The position numbers and the translations under genes are program-made. A stretch of 64,000 nucleotides of DNA from Carallia brachiata (lineage: Eukaryota; Streptophyta; Magnoliopsida; Malpighiales; Rhizophoraceae), in NCBI GenBank assembly GCA_021464245.1, contig JADCRB010000114.1:806001-870000 (forward strand). Direction: 5' to 3'. The notes under the pieces were generated by a model, which searched no databases, was not told the origin of the DNA, and saw only the letters and a list, made by a program, of their open reading frames with translations. Positions 22,143 through 33,715 of the stretch are shown one piece after another (position 1 is the first letter of the stretch; each line of letters begins with the position of its first letter).

Positions 22143-22375
22143 TTGATGTGCTCAACACCTGTAAATTTTTTTTTTTTTTTACTTTTTTATCTTTTTCGTC
22201 TTTTTTTTTTCTCTTTTCTTTTTCTTTTTCTTTTTTGTTTTTTTCTTTTTCTTTTTTTCTCGGTTCTTTTCTTTTTTTTTTTCTTTTCTTTTCTCTGCTG
22301 CTTCTTTTTGCCTTTTTTTTTTTTAAGGAACAAGAGATGAGAGATGAAGAGGTCCCACCGAGAGTGCCAAAAATT
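22143..22375 (-). promoter_or_regulatory. Leader with purine tract and primer-binding site, element A
   Basis: On the coding (minus) strand, the LTR end is followed by AATTTTTGGCACTCTCGGTGGGACC (22350-22375), the place of the tRNA primer-binding site. Elements C and D read TGGCACGCCTAGTGGGACC here. I do not assign the tRNA. Then about 160 bp are almost only A and G (pure T/C on plus, 22167-22326), just before the gag start. Confidence 0.6.
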
Positions 22376-22825
22376 TGGAAAGGGGTAAATTTCGAGCCTA
22401 AAACAATTAAACTTGAAAATACAAAAATAAATTATAAATAAAAATTTAAAATAAAAGAAAATTTACGTGGGGTCGATCTCCGTAAATCCTCCGATTAGTA
22501 TTCCTCTTTTTTTTTTGACTCCGTCAAGGGCTGCACGAGCTTGATCTTGACAGAAATAATTTTCACTGCTTTATCTTGAACTGGGTAGACTGAAACTGTA
22601 TCTGATTTGGACGTTTAGGCTACGGTTAAGAACCGCAGAGACTTGATCTGAGCCGATCTGGCTTAATTTTACCGAGGGTCGAAGGAACTTATTCTCGGAT
22701 GAGCTGCCTGAATTTTGCTGAGAGCCGTATGAGACTTAATCCCAGCTGAATTTGTAATATTATGATATTTTCAGATCTATATTCTCATAAATTCATATTT
22801 AGGGCGATCAGAGAATATAAATCCA
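22376..22825 (-). repeat. Truncated extra LTR inside element A
   Basis: It begins at the LTR terminus (TGGAAAGGGGTAAATTTCGAG at 22376) and follows the LTR for 450 bp before stopping at the N at 22826. It shares changes with the right LTR (for example CAGCTGAATTTGTAATATTATG) that the left LTR lacks, so it is closest to 24217-25100. Confidence 0.85.
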
Positions 22826-22826
22826 N
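22826..22826. other. Assembly N at a repeat junction
   Basis: A single N joins the truncated LTR to a second gag segment. The abrupt change from LTR to mid-gag at this base suggests a contig join between repeats. Confidence 0.8.
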
Positions 22827-24216
22827 TGTGCGCGGGTCGCCAGTTCTTCGAAGTTCGGGTTTGACACCCTGCAGGATGTATAACAGCTCCCAATGCATTC
22901 CCTGGATGCACATCTCCACGGCAGAAGTCTCCGTCAGGCGATCTTTGCAGTCCAAGCTGAGGGCACGCCATCTGTTGATGTATTCGACAACGGGCTCTCC
23001 TTTCCTTTGTTTGGTGCTGGTAAGCTCCATCATACTTACCGTCCTTCGAGTGCTGAAAAATCTGTTGAGGAACTCTCGTTGTAGCTGTTCCCAACTGTCG
23101 ATCGATTCTGGTTCAAGATTTATGAACCAGGTGAAAGCGGTCTCCCTGAGTGAACGAACAAACTGCTTCACCAAGAGATCTCCGTAAGTCCCTGCGTTGT
23201 TGCAGGTTTCAACGAAGTGGGCGATGTGCTGTTTGGGATCGCCTCGTCCGTCGAATTGTTGAAATTTGGGCGGCTGGTAGCCCAAGGGCATGTTGAGACT
23301 TTCGATCCGTACGGTTTACGTACATCTGTGATCCTTGGAAGGATGTAGCTTGTTGCAGTCGGATCGTATTGGCTATCATTTCCTGCAATTGTTGAACAGA
23401 TAGCGAAGCTAGAATTTGAGGGTGGCAGCTGTGTAGAACTACCTGGTCGCTTTTCTAGTGAAGACGTCGGCTGGTGTGGCTTCTGGAGTGAAACCGGGTG
23501 GATATGGTTGCTCCTCGCGGATCTCGGGATCAATTGGATCGGGGCTTTTCCTTTGAGAGCGGCGATCTGTTGATCTTTTTCCTCCACGACTCTGATCAGC
23601 TGCAAAATTTTGTTTCCAATTCTGAAATTCTTTCTCTGTACTGGTTGTGTTGGTCATCATGACGGCAACAGATGAGGCTCCGAAAGACTGGGGAGAATCT
23701 TCTGATTCTCTGTGTGGATCTCTACAGATGTGTTGGATTCTGTTGAGCAGCTTCGTTGTTGCCCCCGACTTCGATCGGGGTGGGTGATCGACTCCTCCAT
23801 GCGGCAAGAGAGTCAGGGAGAGATCCTGTTGTGCGAGCTGTGGACTCTCCATTTCGATATTTTGTCGGGTTTGGACGGCAAGAAAGTGTCCGTCCCCGGG
23901 TTTCTGGACCTTACCCAGGTAGGGTAGTTGATGCAGGCAATGGAGCCGTTGCCTTCTTTTTGGTACCGGCAGCTGTACTTCTCTTTGGTGCCATTTGATG
24001 TGAACACCTGTAAATTTTTTTTTTTTTTTTTTTATCTTTTTTCTTTTTTTTTTCTTTTTTTTTTCTTTTCTTTTTTTTTTTTTTTTTTTCTTTTTCTTTT
24101 TTTCTCGGTTCTTTTTTTTTTTTTTTTTTTCTTTTCTCTGCTGCTTCTTTTTCCTTTTTTTTTTTTAAGGAACAAGAGATGGAGATGAAGAGGTCCCACC
24201 GAGAGTGCCAAAAATT
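22827..24216 (-). pseudogene. Second copy of 5' gag, leader and PBS in element A
   Basis: The segment repeats 20948-22375: the same capsid phrases (FQQFDGRGDPKQHIAHFVETC, RSLRETAFTWFINLE, EYINRWRALSLDCKDRL), the same purine leader (about 24013-24172) and the PBS-like site (about 24195-24216). Multiple frameshifts are present (frames 22785-23291, 23168-23605 and 23439-23852). Gag reaches only to the N at 22826. Confidence 0.85.
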
Positions 24217-25100
24217 TGTAAAGGTAAATTTCGAGCCTAAAAAATTAAACTCGAAAATACAAAAATAAATTACAAATAAAAATTTAAAATAAAAGAAAAT
24301 TTACGTGGGGTCGATCTCCGTAATCCTCCGATTAGTGTTCCTTTTTTTTGACTCCGTCAAGGGCTGCACGAGCTTGATCTTGACAGAAATAATTTTCCAC
24401 TGCTTTTCTTGAACTGGGTAGACTGAAACTGTATCTGATTTGGACGTTTAGGCTACGGTTAAGAACCGCAGAGACTTGATCTGCGCCGATCTGGCTTAAT
24501 TTTACCGAGGGTCGAAGGAACTTATTCTCGGATGAGCTGCCTGGATTTTGCTGAGGGCCGTATGAGACTTAATCCCAGCTGAATTTGTAATATTATGATA
24601 TTTTCAGATCTATATTCTCATAAATTCATATTTAGGGCGATCAGAGAATATAAATCCAAAAATAATCTTAGAAATGGAAACAGCAAATTTTTTGGGGCTT
24701 ACCCCTGAAATATCTCTAAAAAAGGAATTAGGAGAGTATACTGTAGAGTAAAACACGTAAGAAAAGGAAATTTTCTTGAGAGATTTTCAAAATTTTCTTT
24801 TTCTCTCAAATTCTCTGAATTTTTCTGTTTGCATATTTGCTGAAACTGTTTTGAACTAAGGGGCAGAGGCCTATTTATAGGGTTCTTTTCTCATGTGAAA
24901 GTATGCGTGTGAAAGGAATAAGTCGACTTTTCTGTGGGAAAGTACGCGTGCGAAAGGAATAAGTGGACTTTTCTGTATGAAAGCATGCGTGCGAAAGGAA
25001 TAAGTCGACTTTTCCGTGTGAAAGCACACATGCGAAAGGAATAAGTCGACTATGGACTCTTTTTTTCTTTTTTTTTCTTCTTTTTTTTTTTATGTTTACA
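24217..25100 (-). repeat. 5' LTR of element A
   Basis: An 884-bp LTR from TGTAAAGG to TTTACA. TATA box on minus at 24871-24880 (CTATTTATAG on plus); four 41-bp U3 repeats at about 24889-25052. Followed directly by GAGTG (25101-25105), matching 12345-12349 on the other side of the element. Confidence 0.9.
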
Positions 25101-25911
25101 GAGTGCCTTATTATAACAATAAAAAAGATGATTATGGCACCTATGCTTTACTAAGATTAGCGTCGATGTGTTTGATAACTTCAACTGCAAGCTGAAGCAT
25201 TGGATGTGGGTCTATAATTTGGTCTTGCAGCTTCTCATATTCCATGGTCCACCGCATCACGCTGCCCTCACCCTTTGGAGTAGTCTGAATAATGATTTTG
25301 AAGCTTTTGAATTCCTTGAACGGATCACCTTTAATTACTTTATATGTTATTGACAAGTTCTCATCGTCTATGGCTTCGATCACATCCTTGAAAATCTTAG
25401 TCTCCCCATCTGTACATTCATGTGAACTAATGAGTCGTAAAATTTTCTACGTTCATGGATGAAAAATTAATATGTGAGAATTTCAAACATATTAGCAAGA
25501 ACTGTAACTTTACTGCCGATGATATAGAGAAAGAAAGAACTACTAAGCAAACTAATCCCTTTTGTACTTTACTTTGTTTTTAGATCATTCAATAAAATCT
25601 GATCATGATTTATTGAAAACAAACATAACTGTCAAAGTTGAGGCCTGGATAAAATTGGCCCTAATTTATATATTAAAAAGGAAGTCGCAGTCAGCGAGTC
25701 TCCTGTATTTGTGGCGTGTGAGGAAAGGTCAGGCATAAATATGATGTTAAAATTAAGCTTACCATATACAAAGCTAAAGCTGACAACACTTCCTACTTTA
25801 CCCCATTCACCTTCATGTAAATCAACGGCTTGCACGATATTAGGGGAATGAGCAGGTAAATGATGGGGTTTGTCGGCAAAGACTTCATGAAACTTAATAG
25901 TCGGAGCCTTA

Positions 25912-26898
25912 GGGTGCGTTTTGTACGCAAACTAGATAGTGTAGTATAAGATAGTATAAACTAATATAGTATAAGATATACTAAACTATTAGCTTGTATT
26001 ATATTTGAATGTCATAAAATAACATAGAATAGTTATCCTATTCAATATTTGAATGATATGAGAAGAATAGTATAATACATCAAAATGATTTTTTTACTCT
26101 TAGAAATAATTAACTTATATTTACTATTAACTTACATTTATTAAAAAAGTTAAAATTAAGTAATAAAATGAATGTTTATTTTATATGTTATTATGCATTA
26201 TATTGTTTATAATTTTTCAACTTTGTATAAAAAATAATTTTCAAAATTAAGCATTAATTTTATTTAAATATCAAAGAAAAGAGATTAATATTTTTTAATT
26301 TTTTTGAGGAAAAAAATTAAATAAATTTTAAGATATAAATTTTCAAATTTATATGAAAGAAAATGAAAGAATGAGCGAGAGACAGAGAGAGAAAGAGAGA
26401 GAGAGGAGAGAGAAAGGAAGGGAGGAAGGAGGAGAGAGGGAGGAGGGAGGTGAAAGAAAGGGAAGAGAGAGAGAGACGAGGAGTGAGAGTGAGAGAGAAG
26501 GGAGGAGAGAGAAAGGCAAGAGAGAGAGACAAGGAGTGAGAGAGAGAGGAGGAAGGAGAGAGAAAGGAAAGAGAAAAGAGAGGGAGAGAGAGGAGGGATG
26601 AAAGAGAAATATTTTTCAATTTTATATTAATTTTTTAAAAATATTTAAAATTTATTTTAATTAAAAAGATATTTTAGTAAATATATAATTTGTCAATAAT
26701 AATCCATGATTTGGGATAGACTAACTCATAATAGTGAGAGAGATAGTACTATCCCACATTTATGAAATAGTAAGTTCACACTAATCTATCATATACTTAT
26801 TTTATTAACTAGCCAAACATGAGCTAAAGTGGGATAATTGGCCACTAACATATCCTATCATATCCTATCCTATCTTATCCCATGAAATAAACACACTA
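25912..26898. mobile_element. PIF/Harbinger-like MITE with internal GA tract (copy 1)
   Basis: The left end reads GGGTGCGTTTTGTACGC and the right end AAATAAACACACTA, approximately inverted. TTA flanks it at 25909-25911 and 26899-26901. A 250-bp GAGAG-rich tract (26364-26598) sits in the middle of an otherwise AT-rich body. No coding capacity. The TTA target site and GGGTGCG-type end suit a PIF/Harbinger-derived MITE. Confidence 0.6.
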
Positions 26899-26901
26899 TT
26901 A

Positions 26902-27921
26902 GGGTGCGTTTGATACGCTGACTTGATAGTGTGGTATATGATAGTATAGGCTAATATAAGATAAAATAGGTTAAACTATTAGTTTATATTATATTTGAAT
27001 GTCATTAACAATATAAAATAGATATTCTATTCAATGTTTGGATGCTATGGGATAGAATAGTATAACATATTAAAATGACTTTTTTACCCTTAGATATAAT
27101 TGACTTACATTTATTATTAATTTTAATTTTTTTAATCAAAAATAATTAAAATTAAGTAATCAAATTAATATTTATTTTATATGTTATTATACATTATACT
27201 ATTTATAATTTTTCAATTTTGTATAAAAATATTTTTTAAAATTAAGCATTAATTTTATTTGTACAAATAAATTTTAAGATATCAAAGAAAAGAAATTAAT
27301 ATATTTTGTAATTTTTTTGAGGAAAAAAATAAATAAATTTTAAGATATAAATTTTCAAATTTATATGAAAGAAACTGTAAGAATGAGAGAGAGAAAGAGA
27401 GAGAGGTAGGCAAGAAGAAGGAGAGAGGGAGGAGGGAGGGGAGAAAGGAAAAGAGAGAGAGACGAGGAGTGAGAAAGAGAGGAGGGAGGAGAGAGAAAGG
27501 GAAGAGAGAGAAAGGGAAAAGAGAGAGAGACGAGGAGTGAGAGAGAGAAGAGGGAGGAGAGAGAAAGGAAAGAGAGAGATACGAGGAGAGAGAAAGGAAA
27601 GAGAGAGAAGAGGAGTGAGAGGAAAAAAGAGGAGAGAGAAATAAATTTTTGAATTTTATATTATTTTTTAAAAATATTTAAAATTTATTTTAATTAAAAA
27701 GATATTTTAATAAATGTATAATTTGTCAACACTAATTTATAATATAAGATAGATTAACCCATAAGAATGAAAAGAATAATATTATCCTATATTCATGAGA
27801 TAGTAAGAAAACATTAATTTATTCTATATTTATTTTATTAACCAAATAAACATGAATTAACGTGAAATAGTTGATCACTAATTATCATATTATATTCTTT
27901 CTCACAAAATAAATGCACACA
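26902..27921. mobile_element. PIF/Harbinger-like MITE with internal GA tract (copy 2)
   Basis: The same family as the adjacent copy: it starts GGGTGCGTTTGATACGCTGA right after the shared TTA and follows the same order (TAGTATA-rich arm, AT body, GAGA tract 27380-27640, AT body, TATCAT-rich arm), ending AAATGCACACA. The flank after it (TAATCTC) rejoins the MLP exon. Copies 1 and 2 are head-to-tail. Confidence 0.6.
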
Positions 27922-27961
27922 TAATCTCTACTCGGTCCTCCACCTTCCCAACCAGAGACAT

Positions 27962-29825
27962 TGTTCCAGCCAATAATTCAATTCAACTACCGATTTGCGA
28001 GAGCCAATAATGAGTGCATGGCGAAGGAATAAGACTTGGCCCTCTGTCGTTCTATATGGATGATTTTGTTTAAGAGCTTTGATGGCGGGCCACGGTTACC
28101 AAAGTCGGGAAGGCTAACAGGATAATTTCTCTTTTTTTATTTTTCTTTTTTTTTTCCTAAAATCGAATGTATTTTACATCAAAATTAAATTTATTACACA
28201 TCAATCTTAATTTTTATACACTTAATATTTATTACACATAAACAATAGCCCATATACACACGAATTTACTGGATTTCTTTATTTAAGTTTGTTACATCAA
28301 GCATATCCTTAATACACAAAAATCAATTTAACAAAAAATAAGTGGGACCTACCATAAGTTCCACTACTTCCTCTTCCTCTCTTTCTCTCTCTTCCGAGGC
28401 AGGCCGCGTCCCTTACCCTATCCTCCTTTTTTTTTCGTTCGTTTTATTTTATTTTCCTTGTTTTTTTAAAGGGTGGTGGAGGGTTGGCTGACGAGCTTGA
28501 AAACAATCTCTTTCTACATGTTGATATCAACGATTAATGCATTGTTATGTTTTCTTTGTTTTTTTTTCCTTCGAACAGCTGTACAATGTTTTATAGTGTT
28601 ATTTTCTGCCATAGTGCTTAGTCTTACAATTAAAAGTCAACATATTACTATTTCTTAATAGTAAATTTATAATATATTAATTTTTTTAGAGCCAATTATT
28701 ATATGTCAGGTGTGGCGATTGAAAAAAAAAAGTGACTATTGCTAACAAAATCTATATATAGATTATAAGTTCAATCGACACTCGGTCACTACCGCATTCA
28801 GTGCGAGGACTCGATGTGAGGAGCGTGCTAGAATACATCTTGTTATATTCCTACTAGTTTCTAAGTCTGTGCATCATTGTTTTCTGTTTATGTTATAAAA
28901 ATATGAACTTTAATATAAAGATGAAAACTTTTAAATTAAAAAAAATTACAGAGATAACAACATTTATAATTTTAACAGATTATGCTAAAATCCACTAAAA
29001 TAATCAAGAATCTCTTTAGGAAGATATAGAACATAGTCATAGAATAGTTATAATAATAAGTTTAGTTTCAAAAAAAATAGTGCAATTTTTTTTTTCAAAC
29101 TAAACCCTAAAAGTATTTAATGCTATTCTAAATTTATATGGTATTACCCTAAGTCTTGATTCAAAAGACAATTTTCATTTTTGTTTGCTAAAAAAAACTT
29201 TTTACTAACTATGTTTACTCTATGCCTATTTTCTATGTCCTCCTAATTTTTTCCAATGATAAAATATGCAGTTGTAAGCTTCATTAGCTAAATTGCAAAC
29301 AAGTAAATTTTTATTTGCTTGAAATTATTAATAAATGATAATATATTCTATTGGACGACCTTCATTAGATTATTATATGCTATTCCTAAAAATTTTCATT
29401 GGACGTCCTCCACCTCTCGAATGCTTTCATGTTACCTAGAATTTTAAAATTTTTATCATCTGCATAACATATTAGTATATTATGAAATGTCCAGCAAGAA
29501 ACATTGATGGGGGACTATATTAGAGAATTTTTCACGTTTGATGGATCTTTGAGAGACGACAAACTCAACTAATATTTGAACTATATTAAATAATTTAGCT
29601 AAAAAAGAGATGCAAAACATAGATTTTATATTTTCGTATAATATTTCTGATCTGATTAAAAACAACTAATCAAAAATTGTAAGTTTCTCTGCTGAGGCAT
29701 AATTTTCTGCTTTCCTCATAAGATAAGGTACAGTATTAATAAAAAAAAAAGTTTTGATATGTTCAATAAAAAAAACACACGTCAAATTATTAACGTTTAA
29801 ACAAAAAGAAAACTAATTTTCAAAC
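27962..29825. other. Upstream region of MLP gene 1; AT-rich intergenic with a dispersed repeat
   Basis: No clear gene. The stretch 28141-28400 (ATTAAATTTATTACACATCAA-like lines, then GTGGGACCTACC and a CT-rich end) is similar to 38440-38705, so it is one copy of a dispersed repeat family. No TATA box for MLP gene 1 can be called with confidence. Confidence 0.4.
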
Positions 29826-30243
29826 CCTTTCTTTCACGCGTAGCATCCACGAAACAGAAGCAATCATTTCCTCGAGACTCTGTAGTTCACCGATGGTTAA
29901 ATACTTCAAATCCTCACCCATCACCTGCCTGTAACAAAAAAATTAGTAATGATAATAATAAGTAAACCCAATTAATAACTACTCTTTACAAAAGGACTTT
30001 TGCCGACATAGATGATGACTCAGTGGACAATAAGGTTAAATAAATTGACTTAATTTTTACCCTATTTAAACAACCAAAAAAAAAAAAAAAAAAACAGAAG
30101 AAAAGCCAGTAATGAGTGTTCATTTCATTATTTTTGTAGAAAAAAGACCAAGAAGCCATAAAAAAAAGGGTACTGACCTCGTAGTGCGTGTTCCACAAAT
30201 CTATCCGTAAAATTTCTCGATATGGATCAAGCATCTTTTTGGT
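29826..30243 (-). pseudogene. AP3/TM6-like MADS-box K-domain fragment (two exons)
   Basis: B-class MADS proteins of the AP3/TM6 group specify petals and stamens as heterodimers. Minus-strand exon 30178-30243 is 66 bp (AP3 exon 2 is normally 67), has AG before and GT after, and reads TKKMLDPYREILRIDLWNTHYE, close to the AP3/TM6 pattern K-x-x-D-x-Y-x-x-x-x-x-I-D-x-W-x-T-H-Y-E. A second exon at about 29826-29928, preceded by TTACAG, reads GQVMGEDLKYLTIGELQSLE then a VKER end, like AP3 exon 4 (about 100 bp). The exon between them is absent, as are the MADS domain and C-terminus. Missing neighbours make this a pseudogene fragment. Naming rests on motif pattern; another MADS subfamily is possible. 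Confidence 0.58.
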
Positions 30244-32263
30244 CTTGGTTTAAGTTTTAACAACAAAAGAAAAAGAAAGGGCAAAAAATAAAAAGAAGCA
30301 AACCAAACCCCGTAAACAAAGTAATTAGACACCGATAAGAAATATATAACGAACAGGCGATGATATTGTAGTACAACCCTAAACTGATGGAAGGTTAAGA
30401 GAGAGGAAGTGGCATAAAAAAAAAAAAAGGTGGATTTAGGATTAGATTTGGAGAATAATGATTGAAGTGATCAAAAATATTTTTATTATTCAAATAAAAT
30501 ATTTCTTAATAAATAAATAGCTCTTCCAATAATTTAAGATTTTGCTATGTCACCAAAAAGCCCTTCTGAAATAAATGAGAGCAAAATAACACGTTTCTCT
30601 TTTGTTCTTTGCCAATCATTTTCTTTATTGGGTTCTAATATACGGACGCAAGAAAATTTATTAACGTAGAATTAACGTGATTATTTTTTTTTCACACATA
30701 TTTCTTGTTGACATTGCACATCAACTTTAACACTATTACACATCACAAGTTGATGAGTCAAAAAATTATAACAACTTATAAAATTTACAATTAAATTTAA
30801 TGTGTAACAAACATATAACTACTATGCACAACAACTAACGCGTTAACTCTACGTCCAGCCCTTCTATGTCCAGGCGTCCAGCCCTTCTATGTCCAGCAAT
30901 TATATTCCTTATTTTAAATCTTTGTATCCTAGTCTTAATTTTTTTGCCCACACATAACTTTCGGCCTCAATCCACAACTCACAAGTAAGATAATTAACAT
31001 ATATATATATGATGTATCTTTTTTAAATTTAAAAAAAAAAAAACTCTTTTCGGTCATAATTCTACAAGACGAGAATTATTCAGTGTAAAAAAAGAAAAAA
31101 AGGGTCGAATTTAAAACTTTTAGTTCTAGAGTCGAGTACAGTAGCATTGAACCATAACTCATTGGTACTTGAAAAAATCTGTAAGATTAATGATTGGATT
31201 ATTATTACATAATGATTACTCTTGTTGCATAGATGAAATAGAACAATGATACGTAAACAAATATTACACCTGTATGTAAACCTATTGCATTAACCTTTCT
31301 TAGTAAGTACGTACCTCAATCAGATAAATGATATATACTGAAATTAGAGTTTAAAAAAAGTCATGTCGCCAGCAAATGAAAGACAGACCCCTTTTTTAAA
31401 AGAAGAAATCAAAGACAAATCTCAAATGATATCCATAGTGAGCAACAATTTTCTCTCTCCATATCTATCCAATATGATCTGTGATTGTTACCCTTTATAT
31501 GAAAAAATTGTATGTTGACTAATCTGTTAAAATTCTTGGATTTAATTGAATATTTAAGCAAAATAATTTATGTGTTTCTGTCAGAAGATCAAAAAATATA
31601 TAAACATAAAATTAATAGAAAATTTACAAGTTAAACTCATAAATTGTTCTCACAAAAATTATCAAATGATTTTCTCCAAATGCAAGGATGGATCTATCTG
31701 TCAAAAATTTTTCTGGAGACAGAGTGAATTAAATGGGAGGCATGCGCACGTGGTAGCACAGCGACCTTTCCAGGATCAGGACACGTTAATTATTAAAAAT
31801 TAAATATTGTTCAACTAACATATTAGAACCGTAAACCACGCCGAACTTTCGCTTAGTTTGAATCATATTAAGATGTTAAGTTAATATATAAAAATATATT
31901 AATTTTATTTAAAATTTAGTACTAATTTTAAAAAATAATATTTTACTCCTCTTTGAATTTTTTTATAATAAATCTATCACGTTGTGAAATTTATATAATA
32001 AAATTTATCTGTTTTGATAATATAACACTAACTTATATGATTATCCTATTATTAAACTAGACATATTTTTATAAATCTGTTATCGAAATTAACAGATTTT
32101 ATTTATATAAAGTCATTACGTGTTAGATTTGTTACAAAAAAATTTAAAGAAGGGTTAACTGTTGCTTTTGAAAGTTGACACTAGATATGTTATTTTAGAT
32201 AAAGTTGATGATATTTTTGTCTATTAACCTTTCTTTTAACTCTTTTATTATATTTCAATCAAT
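30244..32263. other. AT-rich intergenic, no gene seen
   Basis: No coding pattern. It includes a small direct repeat GTCCAGCCCTTCTATGTCCA twice (30853-30894) and poly-A/T runs. A 77-codon frame at 31570-31803 has no recognisable feature. Confidence 0.45.
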
Positions 32264-32454
32264 GAGAAATGCTAGTAATAGTCACTTTTACCTTCTCTTT
32301 TACAGTTGCTGCTTACATGATAAGTGTTGATTGGTTGTCAAAAAGTTGAATGTCAAAAATATCACAGAAATACCATTAAAAAGTATTTATGTGTTGATTT
32401 GTGATTGATGTCTGTAAAAGAGAAGGTAAAAAGTGACTGTCTGTAACAAACCTT
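32264..32454. mobile_element. Short Mutator-like MITE
   Basis: Inverted arms AGTCACTTTTACCTTCTCTT (left) and AAGAGAAGGTAAAAAGTGAC (right) pair over about 27 bp near the ends. A direct repeat TTCAATCAAT flanks it at 32254-32263 and 32455-32464. At about 190 bp it has no coding capacity. The 9-10 bp duplication points to the Mutator superfamily. Confidence 0.65.
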
Positions 32455-33715
32455 TTCAATCAATAGTCACATAGTTCATTCAACGATATTTAATAATTTA
32501 TCTATTTTTTTAAATTAATTTTAATTATCTAACAGTTTATATCATTTTTTTATTATTTTATTGTTATCTAAATATTATTAACTAATATCTCCCTTTCAAT
32601 TATTATAGATAGCAAAGCAATCAACTTCAAATATTGTTTGAATTGACTATAGAAATAGGTGTCATTATCAAATATTGCACTTAATTGATTTTTTTTCACT
32701 AATATTAGTACCTGACATCAATAAGTTTAATGATATATTTCAGTTTTAGTTAAAGACAACAATATACATTAATAAAAAATAGGGCATCATTATATAAGCA
32801 GAAGATTTGGGCATACGTTCGTAGGTATGCAGACGATAATTTATGCAATTATAAGCATGTTTTGTGAACCATAATAAAAAAATATGAAGTAAAAACAATA
32901 ATAATATTTTTTTTATCACTTTTTATTATTGCGGTTACACAAAATTTACTCTCGGTTGTACAAATCAGCGTCTGTCCACCAGCATATTCCCACCAATGTA
33001 TGCCCACTGACTTTTTCCGTAAAAAATAATCCTACCGTAGACTCAATTCGCCAACCAAATTTGCAACGATAACGCTTCTTTGACTATTTCTACTACTACT
33101 ATAATTTATTCACTTTTCGTTAGAAACAAAACAATTATAGATTGCAAAATTAACATTTTTTAGCTAATGGCATTGTCGGGTAGTGTGAATTTCAAACTCC
33201 CACAGATATCCTCACATCCAAATCTGCAGTCAGATTGGATTTGCAGCATAGATTTTGCAAATTCAATATATATCAGTATAATTTTTATTGCCATTTGCGT
33301 ATTAAATTATTCTATATATGGAATCAGCGCGTAATGCCCTAAGCTAGCTAACATGCACGAGGCGATCAAATTGGAAACATATATTAGAAGTGCATCCAGC
33401 AATTTACTTCAGGAAACTACTTCTGAATGCATCCAGCAATTATTAGATCAAGCTTCGATGCTGTTAAAAAATGTGATCTAACTTACAAAAGATTTGGTAT
33501 GCCTTGGATTCCATTTATTTAACAATATTTAGAGTATGACAACAATTATTTGCTGTCCACCACGAGAGGTGGTAGTCCAATTAATTATTGGTGTGTCCCA
33601 TCTCATATTAGTCCGAGTTCAAGTTTTTTTATTATAACTCATCCCTAATGAACGAAAATTTAAATCAAAAAAGTGGTGTTAAGTTTCAAATTTTTTAATA
33701 TCGTAACCAAGTATA
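32455..33715. other. AT-rich intergenic, no gene seen
   Basis: No gene or named repeat is visible. Confidence 0.45.

Larger units (their letters stand above)
12350..25100 (-). mobile_element. Tat-lineage Ty3/gypsy LTR retrotransposon (element A)
   Basis: A near-complete but dead element on the minus strand. The 5' LTR is on the right (24217-25100) and the 3' LTR on the left (12350-13222). A 5-bp target duplication GAGTG lies at 12345-12349 and 25101-25105. Reading on the minus strand: PBS-like site, purine-rich leader, gag, protease, RT, RNase H, second RNase H, integrase, WOX-type cargo gene, 22-bp repeats, PPT, LTR. Two RNase H domains, the second archaeal-like with all four acidic residues, place it in the Tat lineage. 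Internally it carries a partial extra LTR plus a repeated gag segment joined at an N (22826), and a 345-bp duplication in RT. The insertion lies 40 bp beyond the stop codon of MLP gene 1. Confidence 0.9.
25141..27961 (-). pseudogene. MLP-like (Bet v 1 family) gene 1, exon 1 split by MITEs
   Basis: Major latex protein-like genes encode about 150-residue Bet v 1-fold proteins with a hydrophobic ligand cavity. The ATG at 27959-27961 gives MSLVGKVEDRVEI. The codon for the next Lys is interrupted by 2 kb of MITE DNA (25912-27921), after which the reading resumes in phase at KAPTIKFHEVFADKPHH and runs to DLHEGEWGKVGSVVSFSFVY. Donor GTAAG is at 25758-25762, the intron is 25410-25762 (353 bp), and exon 2 (25141-25409) runs from DGETKIFKD through IEAIDDENLSITYK to a stop at 25141-25143. 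Without the MITEs the frame is open for 151 residues, the normal MLP length, with no other lesion seen. With them it should be null unless they are spliced out. A Tat element lies 40 bp past the stop. It is in the same orientation as intact MLP gene 2. Confidence 0.88.

Noticed and set aside
22076..22441. Phe/Leu/Ser-rich hydrophobic open frame that could suggest a membrane protein
   Set aside because: It is the complement of the purine leader of the retrotransposon; similar frames appear at 23928-24188 and 61182-61510 for the same reason.
26353..26601. Charged Glu/Arg-rich open frame
   Set aside because: It is translation of the GAGA tract inside a MITE.
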